The notes under the pieces: generated by a model
Seen by the model: only the letters and a program-made list of their open reading frames with translations
Database searches by the model: none
Told to the model about the DNA's origin: nothing
Shown here: piece after piece, positions 25,601 through 34,168 of the stretch
How positions within the stretch are numbered: position 1 is the first letter of the stretch
Layout: every line of letters starts with the position of its first letter
Program-made: the position numbers and the translations under genes
Assembly: GCA_016931995.1 (NCBI GenBank)
Contig: JAFGDS010000142.1
Coordinates: forward strand, 1-64,000
Length of the DNA: 64,000 nt
From: Pirellulales bacterium
Lineage (GTDB): Bacteria > Planctomycetota > Planctomycetia > Pirellulales > Thermoguttaceae
Direction: 5' to 3'

Positions 25601-28600
25601 CGCCGAACTCCGGATCAAGGCCTCGCAGGCCGGCCAGTACCGCTTGGCGTACAAGGTGGTCGACGCGAAGGAGCACGAGATCGAGGGCGGATACCTGTTC
25701 ACGATCCGCGGCGAGGGGTTCGACGGGTCGGACTTCCGGTTCAACCACGTCGAGCTGGTGCCCGACCGGCCCGAGTACAAACCCGGCGAGTCGGTCCAGC
25801 TTCAGGTGAATACCGATCGGGCGGGCTCGACGGTGCTTCTGTTCCTGCGGCCGACCAACGGCGTCTACCTGCCGCCGAAAGTGGTCCATCTGGACGGCAA
25901 GAGCACCGTGGTGGACGTGGCCGTGGCGCAAAAGGATATGCCCAACTTCTTCGTCGAGGCCCTCACGGTGGCCGACGGCCGGGTGCACACCGACGTCCGC
26001 GAGATTGTCGTTCCGCCCGAGAAGCGCGTGCTCAACGTCGAGGTCACCCCGTCGAGCGAGACCTACAAGCCGGGCGCGAAGGCCAAGGTGAACGTCCGCC
26101 TGACCGATTTCTCCGGCCAGCCGTTCGTCGGTTCGACGGTGATCGCCATCTACGACAAATCGGTCGAGTACATTTCCGGCGGGTCGAACGTGCCGGAAAT
26201 CAAGGCGTTCTTCTGGAAGTGGCGCCGGCAGCACCACGAGCGGACCGAAACCAATCTGACCAGACAATTTTTCATCGTCGTTGCGCCGAACACCGCGACG
26301 ATGACCGCCTTGGGGATGTTCGGGGGCACGGTGGCCGACGAGCTGAGCGACGCCGCCGGCGGACACATGGTCCAAAGCGCGCGGAATCGATTCGGCATGC
26401 GTCAAACACTCGACGGCCCCGGCGGCGGCATGGGCATGGCCGGCGCGTACGGCGAAGGCATGGCCCGGGGCAGGGTGGCCAAGGCCGCTCCAATGCCAGC
26501 CATGGCGCTGGCCGCGGGCGCGCCGGCCGAAACCGCTGCCGCGATGCCCGGAGCGACGGACTCGGCCGCCCCGCCGCCCGGCGAGCCCGGCGGCGAGATG
26601 GTCGAGCCAACGTTGCGGACGCAGTTCGCCGACACGGCCCTGTGGGTTGCCCAATTGACAACCCAGTCCGACGGCACTGCCGAGGTCGAACTCGACATGC
26701 CCGAGAATTTGACCACGTGGCGGATCAAGGTCTGGGGTATGGGGGCGGGTACCCGGGTGGGCGAAGGCCAGGCGGACGTCATCACCCGCAAGGATCTCAT
26801 CCTCCGGATGCAGGCCCCGCGATTCTTCGTCCAGACCGACGAGGTGGTGCTCTCGGCCAACGTCCATAACTATCTGAAGACGAAGAAGGACGTCCGCGTG
26901 GCGTTGGAACTCGACGGCAAGTGTCTGGTGGTTGACGATTCCCTTGGCCCGAGGGAGCGCACGGTCGCGATCGAGCCCAACGGCGAGGCCCGGATCGACT
27001 GGCGGGTGAACGTCAACGACGAGGGCGAGGCGGTCGTCCGCATGAAGGCCCTCACGGACGAGGAGTCGGACGCGATGGAAATGCGCTTCCCGTGCCACGT
27101 CCACGGGATGCTCAAGACCGAGTCCTACTCTGGCGCGATCCGCCCGGACGACGCGAGCGGCAAGTTCACCGTCAACGTGCCCAAGGACCGCCGGCCGGAT
27201 GAGACGCGGCTGGAGATCCGCTACTCGCCCACGCTGGCCGGGGCAATGGTCGACGCCCTGCCCTATCTGGTCGAGTATCCCTACGGCTGCACGGAGCAGA
27301 CGCTCAACCGGTTCCTGCCCACCGTCATCACGCAGCGGATCCTGATCGAGAAGGGGATCGACCTGGAGGACGTCCGCACGAAGCGGACGAACCTGAACGC
27401 CCAAGAGATCGGCGACGATAGCCAGCGGGCGGAAGGCTGGAAGCGGTATGATCGCAATCCCATCTTCGATCGCGCCGAGGTGGACCGCATGGTCAAGGAC
27501 GGCGTGAAGCGATTGACCGAGATGCAGGTCTCCGACGGCGGCTGGGGGTGGTTCTCCGGCTGGGGCGAGCGTTCGTACCCGCACACGACGGCCTACGTGG
27601 TGCACGGCCTGCAGATTGCCCAGCGGAACGACGTGGCGCTGGTGCCCGGCGTGCTCGAACGCGGCGTCGCCTGGCTCACCCACTATCAGGACGAGCAGGT
27701 CCAGAGGCTCGAAAACGCCAAGTTCGATCCGAAGAAGAAGCCGTGGAAGGACCACGCGGACAATCTGGACGCGTTCGTCCACATGGTGTTGGTCGACGCG
27801 GGCGTTGAGAACGCCGAGATGCTCGAATTTCTCTACCGCGACCGCACGCATCTTTCCGTCTACGGCCTGGCGATGTACGGCATGGCGTTGGAGAAGCAGG
27901 GCGAGCGAGACAAGCTGGCCATGGTGCTACGGAACATCGGCCAGTACGTGGTCGAGGACGACGAGAACCAGACGGCTTGGCTCAATCTGCCCGCCGACCG
28001 TTGGTGGTGGTGCTGGCACGAGAACGAATTCGAAGCCCAGGCGTACTACTTGAAGCTCCTGGCTCGGACGGATCCAAAAGGTCCGCTCGCGCCGCAGCTG
28101 GTGAAGTACCTCTTGAACAACCGCAAGCACGCGACGTACTGGGACTCGACGCGGGACACGGCCTTGTGCGTCGAGGCGATGGCCGATTTCCTCCGCGCCA
28201 GCGGCGAGGACAAGCCGGAAATGACCATCCAGGTGTGGATCGACGGCCAGCTCGAAAAGGCGGTCGAGATCACCCCGGCGAACCTCTTCAGCTTCGACAA
28301 CGCCGTGGTGGTCGAAGGGGCCAAGCTCGCCGACGGACCGCACGCGATCGAGATCAAGCGCGCGGGCCGCGGACCGGTGTACTACAACGCGTACATGACC
28401 AACTTCACGCTCGAGGACTTCATCGCCCGGGCGGGCCTGGAGATCAAGGTCGATCGGAAATACTACCGCCTCCGCCCGGTCGAGGCCACGGTGAAGGCTT
28501 CCGGCTCGCGCGGGCAGGCCGTGGATCAGAAGATCGAGAAGTACGAGCGCGAGGAGCTGCCCAACCTGGCCGCCGTCACCAGCGGTGACCTCGTCGAGAT

Positions 28601-28946
28601 CGAACTCGTCCTGGAAAGCAAGAACGACTACGAGTACCTGGTGTTCGAGGACATGAAGCCGGCGGGGTTCGAGCCGGTGGACGTCCGCAGCGGCTACAAC
28701 GGCAACGCGCTGGGCGCGTACATGGAGTTCCGCGACAACCGCGTGGTGTTCTTCGTCCGCGCTCTGGCTCGGGGACGACACGGCGTGGCCTACCGCATGA
28801 GGGCGGAGATTCCCGGCCGCTTTAGCGCGCTGCCGACCCGGGCGTCGGCCATGTACGCCCCCGAGCTGAAGGCCAACTCGGACGAGATCAAGCTCCACGT
28901 GGAGGACAAGGCGCCGACGGCGGCTGCGCCTACGGAAGAAGGTTAA
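22683..28946 (+). CDS. Bacterial alpha-2-macroglobulin with intact thioester motif
   Basis: About 2,087 residues from the ATG at 22683, which gives a signal peptide ([20 protein letters not shown]). An N-terminal helical TPR-like region of roughly 400 residues is followed by macroglobulin beta domains ([40 protein letters not shown]). Then come the A2M core ([20 protein letters not shown]) and the thioester PYGCTEQ with Cys at about 1536. The TED helices ([11 protein letters not shown]) and a receptor-binding-like C-terminus follow. Two inserts stand out: a Trp/Tyr-rich loop at about 796-840 and a Gly/Ala/Met-rich stretch at about 1238-1306, possibly the bait region. It should trap proteases or defend the cell surface. 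No pbpC neighbour is present, unlike the enterobacterial pairing. Confidence 0.92.
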   Translation: [2087 protein letters not shown]

Positions 28947-28949
28947 TCC

Positions 28950-28986
28950 ACGCCCTCTCTCCCACCGGGAGAGGGCAGGGTGAGGG
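28950..28986. repeat. CCCTCTCCC hairpin after the macroglobulin gene
   Basis: GCCCTCTCTCCCACC and GGGAGAGGGC pair into a hairpin 3-4 bases after the stop codon and continue into GGGTGAGGGC. It belongs to the same family as the outer arms at 18213-18364. There is no T-run, so termination is uncertain. Confidence 0.6.
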
Positions 28987-29161
28987 CAGTCGCCGAAACA
29001 AGTCGGTGGCACGCAAGTCTTGGAGTGCGGCGACTTGTCGCCGCTTTTGCGCCGACTGCGACCGGGATAGAATGTCCGGTTCCGGCAAGGTAGAATTACC
29101 TGCCCAGATGACGATTTTGGGGTAGGCTTTCCTTGTTCTCCTAAGCCCTCGCGAGAAGCCG

Positions 29162-29680
29162 ATGTCTGAATCCAACCCGCCCGTGGTGGGCATTTTGATG
29201 GGCAGCGACAGCGACTGGCCGAAGATCCAGGCCGCGGCGGCCGCACTGGAGGAATTCGGCGTGTCGTTCGAGGTGAACGTCATGAGCGCCCATCGGACGC
29301 CGGAGGTCGTGGCTCGGTACGCGACGACGGCCGTCTCCCGCGGGCTGAAGGTAATCATCGCGGCGGCCGGTGGCGCGGCCCACCTGGCCGGCGTGGTGGC
29401 CTCGCACACGACGCTTCCGGTGATCGGGCTGCCGGTCCCCACCGATTTTCAAGGCGGGTTAGACTCGCTCTTGTCCACCGTGCAGATGCCGGGCGACGTG
29501 CCGGTGGCCACGGTCGGCGTCGGCGCCGGCGGCGCCCGCAACGCCGGCCTCTTGGCCGTCCAGATCCTGGCCTTGGGCGACGAGCGACTACAGACGGCGC
29601 TCGTGCGATTCAAGCAGCAACTCGCCGAGAAGGTGGCCGCGAAGAACGAGAAGCTCCGCGGGTCGCTGGGGCCGTCGTAG
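29162..29680 (+). CDS. purE: N5-carboxyaminoimidazole ribonucleotide mutase (PurE)
   Basis: 172 residues. The class I PurE signatures are present: VGILMGSDSDWPKIQAAA, the SAHRTPE loop, AAGGAAHLAGVVAS and LPVIGLPVP followed by DSLLSTVQMPGDVPVATV. The enzyme converts N5-CAIR to CAIR in purine biosynthesis in the cytosol. Length and order match the family. No purK is seen beside it. The next gene runs convergently on the opposite strand. Confidence 0.95.
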   Translation: MSESNPPVVGILMGSDSDWPKIQAAAAALEEFGVSFEVNVMSAHRTPEVVARYATTAVSRGLKVIIAAAGGAAHLAGVVASHTTLPVIGLPVPTDFQGGLDSLLSTVQMPGDVPVATVGVGAGGARNAGLLAVQILALGDERLQTALVRFKQQLAEKVAAKNEKLRGSLGPS

Positions 29681-29741
29681 GATCTGGGCAATGGGGCTAC
29701 CGCTGGCCCAGCGGTGCGACCCGAGCCTCCCACCGGCAAGG

Positions 29742-31256
29742 TCATCGTAGCAGGAGCAGCGACCGCAGCGAGACCGGGATGATCCGCGGGTCGTCCACGC
29801 GGACATCGTCGTCCATCGTGACCAGGACGCCGAAGGGCGCGTTGTAATGCGCCTTGTCGAGGAAGGAGCGGATCCCCAGCGTGTGACGATGTGGATCGAT
29901 GTGTTTCCGATACTTGACCTCGAGCGGAATCCTCTTCTCGCCCACGGTCAGGACGAAATCCACCTCCGGCTCCGCCGCGCGCTCGGGGAAGTGCGCGAGG
30001 TCGAGATGAGGGATATCGGCGAGAAATGCCCCGACGACGCTTTCCGCCAGGTGTCCCGCCAGATCGGCCAGATGGGCGGCTTGATCCAGCGCCGCGGGAT
30101 CCAGGGGAACGATCTCCTCCAACCAACTTGCGCGGAGTCCTGGATCGATCAGGCACAATTTGAAGTTGCCCTTGGATCGCTTCAGACGGAGCTCGAGCGG
30201 CCGGATCAGGTGTAACAACAAGGCGCCGTCGAGGAACCGCAGGTAGTTGCGGATGCGGTTCCAGCCAACGTTGGCGCGGAGCACCTGTTTGACCTCACTG
30301 ACGAAGACCGCTTGGCCCGGCGCCTGGCCCGCGTAGCGGCATGCCAGGCGAAAAACCTCCTCCAGGAGTTCCGGATCCCTTTTGCGTCCGCGTTCGCCCA
30401 TGCGCAGATCGTGTTGGATGACCCGGCGAATGACCGTTTCGTTGATCTGGTCGGCGACCTCTGGCCAGGGGACGTCGGGTTTGGCGTGCGTCAGAGGATA
30501 GCCGCCGCGCGCCGAGAACTCGGCGAAGGATCGGTCTCGCGTATCCCGCTGCCGCGTTCCATGTTCGCTGACTTCGCGCCAGAAATCCGGTTCGATCAGT
30601 TCGCGAAGGCCATTGTCGGCGACAAGCGGTTCGAGCCGGGCGTCGAACCGCAAGCCCGCGATTTCTCGCAACAAGAGCGTTCCCAACTCGATCGTGGTCA
30701 CGCGTCCCGCCAGGCTGTCTCGGCCCGCCTCGATGCGAAGCGCGGAGCTCCCGGTGACGACCATGTGGAGCGTATGGTTATCCACGAGCGTCTTGATCTG
30801 CGGCGCCCAATCGGCGAGGTTCTGCACCTCGTCCAGGAACACGAAGGCCGGCTTCTTCGCGTGCGCCGACTCGTTGAGGGAACAACCGAGGATGCGGTTT
30901 TCAAACCATCGAACGATAGTGAGGATTGGCTCGCGCAGTCCGCGCAGACTGGGGATCTCGTCGAATTGCACGCGGAGGATTTGCCGCGGGTCGACGCCCC
31001 GCTCATCCAAGAGATGCCGGATGGCCTGCTCCTGAATGGTCGTCTTTCCCACCTGACGCGCCCCGCGAAGGACGACGGCCGGGGCAACCCCGGTGTCCAG
31101 CTTGCGCAGGAGCGACCCGAATGCCCAACGGCGAAACGAGGGCAGCACCCGGCCGGGCTTGCCAACCCACCACGGGTTGGTGTCGCGAAGGTGTTCATCG
31201 AGATCCGGGGGAATCCGAACCTTGTCAAAGATGTCGGGCGCGGCGTCCCCGCTCAT
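29742..31256 (-). CDS. AAA ATPase with C-terminal DUF4143 nuclease-like domain
   Basis: 504 residues from the ATG at 31256. Residues about 60-250 are the AAA_14 ATPase: Walker A RGARQVGKTT and Walker B AFVFLDEVQNL, then a sensor-like MVVTGSSALRIE. The C-terminal half is the DUF4143 region, with a PD-(D/E)xK-like core visible as EVDFVLTVGEKRIPLEVKYR. These proteins are common solitary accessory genes of unclear role. A longer frame upstream to 31694 runs antisense to nothing recognisable here and through the GNAT gene, so it is rejected. Function beyond ATP binding is unproven. Confidence 0.85.
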   Translation of the reverse strand: MSGDAAPDIFDKVRIPPDLDEHLRDTNPWWVGKPGRVLPSFRRWAFGSLLRKLDTGVAPAVVLRGARQVGKTTIQEQAIRHLLDERGVDPRQILRVQFDEIPSLRGLREPILTIVRWFENRILGCSLNESAHAKKPAFVFLDEVQNLADWAPQIKTLVDNHTLHMVVTGSSALRIEAGRDSLAGRVTTIELGTLLLREIAGLRFDARLEPLVADNGLRELIEPDFWREVSEHGTRQRDTRDRSFAEFSARGGYPLTHAKPDVPWPEVADQINETVIRRVIQHDLRMGERGRKRDPELLEEVFRLACRYAGQAPGQAVFVSEVKQVLRANVGWNRIRNYLRFLDGALLLHLIRPLELRLKRSKGNFKLCLIDPGLRASWLEEIVPLDPAALDQAAHLADLAGHLAESVVGAFLADIPHLDLAHFPERAAEPEVDFVLTVGEKRIPLEVKYRKHIDPHRHTLGIRSFLDKAHYNAPFGVLVTMDDDVRVDDPRIIPVSLRSLLLLR

Positions 31257-31369
31257 GGTTCGTCTCCCAAGAAAACGGCCCAGCCCCGATTGTAGTGAGC
31301 CCGCATCGGCCGGCAAGCATCCCGGCCGTATCTTGCGTGATCTTCGGTGGGCCGAACCCACCAATGGGG

Positions 31370-31882
31370 CTACTGCCTCGCCGCGGCCGGCTTCTCGAGG
31401 TAGACCAGGAGCAACTCGGGGCAGCGGGGGGTGGTCTTGAAGATCTGGTAGCCGAGCTTGGCGTAGAGGCGCAGATTCCGCTGGCTCTTGTGGCCGGTGA
31501 AGAGCTCGAACCGTTTGACCTCGGGGAAACTCGCTTCCACGGTCCGCATCAGCCGGGCGCCCAGGCCGCGGTTCTGATGGTCGGGATGGACGATGAGCCG
31601 GCAGATGTGGCACGTGCCGTTTTGGGCCGCGGCGCGGACCGACCCGACGATCCGACCGCCGGCCAGCGCCTTCAGCACCGTCATCGAGGCGCACTGCGTC
31701 CGCACGTCGTCGAGCGATTCGACCAGCGGCGGCAGGTAGCAGCCCGGATAGATGGCCGCCTCGGATTGGTAGGCGATCCGCTGCAGGGCGAGAATCTCCT
31801 CGGCGTCGGCGGCCGAAGCCGCGACGATCCGCGTTTGCGTGGTTCCGGTCGACGTTGCGCCGCCACTCAAGGGGTTCATCAT
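31370..31882 (-). CDS. GNAT-family N-acetyltransferase
   Basis: About 170 residues, starting at the tandem ATG-ATG at 31882/31879. The acetyl-CoA binding signature is clear: CRLIVHPDHQNRGLGARLMR, followed by FELFTGHKSQRNLRLYAKLG. An Ala/Thr/Ser-rich N-terminus precedes RIVAASAADAEEILALQRIA. It transfers acetyl groups to an unknown amine substrate. A longer upstream frame overlaps the sigma factor gene out of frame and is not credible. Confidence 0.85.
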   Translation of the reverse strand: MMNPLSGGATSTGTTQTRIVAASAADAEEILALQRIAYQSEAAIYPGCYLPPLVESLDDVRTQCASMTVLKALAGGRIVGSVRAAAQNGTCHICRLIVHPDHQNRGLGARLMRTVEASFPEVKRFELFTGHKSQRNLRLYAKLGYQIFKTTPRCPELLLVYLEKPAAARQ

Positions 31883-31941
31883 AACGAAGACTGTCGCCGG
31901 CCAGGAGAGGTTCGCGGAGGGGGACAAAAGCCGGGCCGGGC

Positions 31942-32523
31942 TCAGGGCGAGGCGGGATTGACGCCGGCGCGGCGCATTTTGTTGCGGGCGCGGCTCAGGA
32001 CCGGTCCGATGCTGTTTTCGGCCAACCCCACGGCGACGCTGATTTCGTAATAGCTCTTGCCTTCCAGGTGGTACATGCGGACCACTTGGGCTTCCGTCCC
32101 CTCGAGCCCGTCCAGCAACCGCTGCACCTCCTCCTCGGCGGCTAGCCGATCCTCGACGTGCCGGGCCGGACCGGGATCTGGAGTTGTCGCGGCCGTGCCC
32201 TCGCCCAGGCGAGCCATCGACTTCCTTTGGAGGATCTTTTTGACGACGATCCGCCGGGCGACCACCGTCAGATAGGTTGCCAGCGAGCATTGTCCCCGGA
32301 AGCGGCACAAGATGGCGTGGTCGTCCTTGATCAGTTGAAGGAAGACCTCGGCGCAGAGGTCGTCGCGGTCCTCGGGCGTGAGGCGCACGCTCTTCGCCTG
32401 GGCCGTGTGGTTGACCACGTGCACGACCAATCCCATGAATCGGTCGACGAAGTCTTCCCACGCCCGCGGTTTCCGCTGCAGACAGCGCTGCAAGAGACTG
32501 CGGTCGATTTCGGAGAGCGCCAC
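31942..32523 (-). CDS. ECF-like RNA polymerase sigma factor
   Basis: 193 residues. Region 2 is visible in WEDFVDRFMGLVVHVVNH and DLCAEVFLQLIKDDHAIL, then the promoter-melting stretch FRGQCSLATYLTVVARRIVV. Region 4 forms the C-terminus (EGTEAQVVRMYHLEGKSYYE, then VGLAENSIGPVLSRARNKMR). The gap between regions is short. Such sigma factors without an adjacent anti-sigma gene are frequent in Planctomycetota. No anti-sigma factor lies beside it. A sigma-70-type promoter is visible upstream at 32640-32668. Confidence 0.85.
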   Translation of the reverse strand: MALSEIDRSLLQRCLQRKPRAWEDFVDRFMGLVVHVVNHTAQAKSVRLTPEDRDDLCAEVFLQLIKDDHAILCRFRGQCSLATYLTVVARRIVVKKILQRKSMARLGEGTAATTPDPGPARHVEDRLAAEEEVQRLLDGLEGTEAQVVRMYHLEGKSYYEISVAVGLAENSIGPVLSRARNKMRRAGVNPASP

Positions 32524-32639
32524 GCTATGTTGTCCTCGCCGAGCCCAACGGGTCGCCTTCCGCCGGCTCCCTACCGCGAAAAGCCTTTTGGGCGGCGCCC
32601 CACGGAGCAGGGAAGGCGCCGGGACCCATCATCCCCCTG

Positions 32640-32668
32640 ATTGTAAATAGGAATGCCCCAAAGGGCAA
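32640..32668 (-). promoter_or_regulatory. Promoter for the ECF sigma factor gene
   Basis: On the minus strand TTGCCC (32668-32663), a 17-base spacer and TACAAT (32645-32640) match the sigma-70 consensus well. The start codon is about 117 bases downstream. Confidence 0.55.
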
Positions 32669-32701
32669 GCCGAAGGTGGCCGCGACCGGTCCTGGGGAGG
32701 G

Positions 32702-32730
32702 TTGACGCCCTGCCCTCGCGGCGCTAACAT
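32702..32730 (+). promoter_or_regulatory. Promoter for the ferredoxin gene
   Basis: TTGACG (32702-32707), a 17-base spacer and TAACAT (32725-32730). It is divergent from the sigma-factor promoter, only 34 bases away. Confidence 0.5.
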
Positions 32731-32829
32731 TCCAGAGTCGGGGGGTGGGCTACCCCGATGAGTCCAAGTGGTTATTACTTCGTGCTTTACGTCCATTGCG
32801 CCGGCGCGTTTCCCTCGGGAGGAAGGATT

Positions 32830-33108
32830 ATGCCCCACGTTGTGTGCGAGCCGTGCCGGGACTGCCGGTACACGAACTGCGTGCTGGTGTGTCCCGTGGA
32901 GTCGTTTCGCGAGGGCGAGCGGATGCTCTACATTCACCCGGACGTCTGCATCGACTGCGGGGCGTGCGTGTCGGAATGCCCGGTCGAGGCGATCTATCCG
33001 GACGACGCCGTGCCCGAGAAGTGGAGATCGTACATCGCCCTGAACGCCGAGATGGCTCCGCAATGTCCCGTCATCACGGAGAGGAAGCCGCCGTTGGGCG
33101 CGGGCTAA
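32830..33108 (+). CDS. Ferredoxin, 4Fe-4S / 7Fe type
   Basis: 92 residues from the ATG at 32830, which has an ideal ribosome-binding site (GGGAGGAAGG). The first cluster ligands are in CEPCRDCRYTNCVLVCPVE, a spaced variant, and the second in CIDCGACVSECPVEAIYP, a complete CxxCxxCxxxCP. The C-terminal tail (NAEMAPQCPVITERKPP) is typical of Azotobacter-type ferredoxins. It is a cytosolic low-potential electron carrier; the partner is unknown. An upstream ATG at 32758 in frame would add 24 residues without a good ribosome-binding site. Confidence 0.88.
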   Translation: MPHVVCEPCRDCRYTNCVLVCPVESFREGERMLYIHPDVCIDCGACVSECPVEAIYPDDAVPEKWRSYIALNAEMAPQCPVITERKPPLGAG

Positions 33109-33146
33109 CGCGTCAACCGTAGGGTGGGACGCCAATATCGAAAGCC

Positions 33147-33839
33147 CTACGCGGAACGCAGCGATTCGTCGTCCAGCGCCGAGGAGGCCAGCGAGACGTT
33201 GGCGTCGTCTTGGGCGTCCATCCGGTGCGGGCCCTCGATCCAGATCCGCCAACTCTGGTACTTCGGATTGTGGAGCTTCATCAGCATCAAGGGGCTGCGC
33301 TTTGGGCGAAAGGGCTTTCCGATGAGCTTCATGCGGGCTTCGCGCGGCGTGCGGCCGCCCTTGCGGACGTTGCATTTCAAGCACGCGCACACCATGTTTT
33401 CCCACGTGCTCATGCCGCCCAAACTGCGAGGAATCACGTGATCCAGGCTCAATTGCGCGTCCGGAAAGCGCCGGCCGCAATACTGGCAGCGGTTTCCGTC
33501 GCGGGCGAGAATCGCGTGCCGGCTCAGACGCACCGCGCGGCGCGGCATGCGGTCGTAGCGCAACAGCCGCAGCACGCGGGGCACCTGGATCTCGAAGTTG
33601 ACCGCCCTGATCCAGTCGTCGTGGGGCGATTTCGCGTCGGCGCGGATTTCGCTCCACTCGCGCCAGGCGTCGAAGGTGTAGTTGGCGAACGCGCCCTCTT
33701 CGTCGTGGATCACTTCGGCTAGCTCGCCAAGAAGCAGGCCGAACGCCCGGCGAACGCCGACGACGTGCACGGCCACGTAGAGCCGGTTGAGCACCAGCAC
33801 GCTGGCGCGCAATGCCTCGGATGTCCCCGCTGTCGCCAT
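33147..33839 (-). CDS. HNH endonuclease
   Basis: 230 residues from the ATG at 33839, preceded by AGGAG. The C-terminal part holds the HNH fold: CQYCGRRFPDAQLSLDHVIP, then RSLGGMSTWENMVCACLKCN and KGGRTPREA. Two CxxC knuckles bind zinc, and His and Asn are in the expected places. The N-terminal 110 residues are helical and specific to this planctomycete and cyanobacterial type. It is a single gene with no mobile element beside it. The role (repair, restriction or unknown) is not determined by context. Confidence 0.88.
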   Translation of the reverse strand: MATAGTSEALRASVLVLNRLYVAVHVVGVRRAFGLLLGELAEVIHDEEGAFANYTFDAWREWSEIRADAKSPHDDWIRAVNFEIQVPRVLRLLRYDRMPRRAVRLSRHAILARDGNRCQYCGRRFPDAQLSLDHVIPRSLGGMSTWENMVCACLKCNVRKGGRTPREARMKLIGKPFRPKRSPLMLMKLHNPKYQSWRIWIEGPHRMDAQDDANVSLASSALDDESLRSA

Positions 33840-34069
33840 GCCAGGAGGCTCCTCAGGGAGACGGCCGCCGGCGCCGCGGCGACCCGGGAATCGGGTGTCC
33901 GCAAACGACACCCAATAGACCGTCATTATACCCCAAGGAGCTACCCGGTGCCAGAGGGTCTCCCAGGCTGCCAAAAGGACCGCGCCGCGGTTATCCCCCC
34001 CGATCTCGCCCGCCGGTTCACAAAGGCTGTCGATTTTTTGCTGGTCGCCGCAAAATCGCCAAGGACGCC

Positions 34070-34099
34070 TTGCCACGGTCGGACGAATACCGGTAGTAT
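34070..34099 (+). promoter_or_regulatory. Possible promoter for the small zinc protein and nuclease genes
   Basis: TTGCCA (34070-34075), an 18-base spacer and TAGTAT (34094-34099). It lies about 70 bases upstream of the ATG at 34169. Confidence 0.4.
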
Positions 34100-34168
34100 G
34101 AATTTGTCTGGAGTGCCTTTTGCCCGTGGCGACGGGTGCTCGCCGTCTTCTCGAAGGGGAGTGAGTTA

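Noticed and set aside
22692-27851. 1,719-residue minus-strand open frame inside the macroglobulin gene
   Set aside because: It is the antisense of a GC-rich gene, has no recognisable domain, and its composition (His/Arg/Val/Leu) is typical of reverse-frame shadows.
28950-28986. Rho-independent terminator after the macroglobulin gene
   Set aside because: The hairpin is real but no T-run follows, and the same sequence occurs as a dispersed repeat elsewhere.
31257-31694. N-terminal extension of the DUF4143 ATPase to 31694
   Set aside because: It overlaps the GNAT gene out of frame and has no family similarity.
32758-32829. Longer ferredoxin start at 32758
   Set aside because: It has no good ribosome-binding site, while the ATG at 32830 has GGGAGGAAGG and gives the normal ferredoxin N-terminus.
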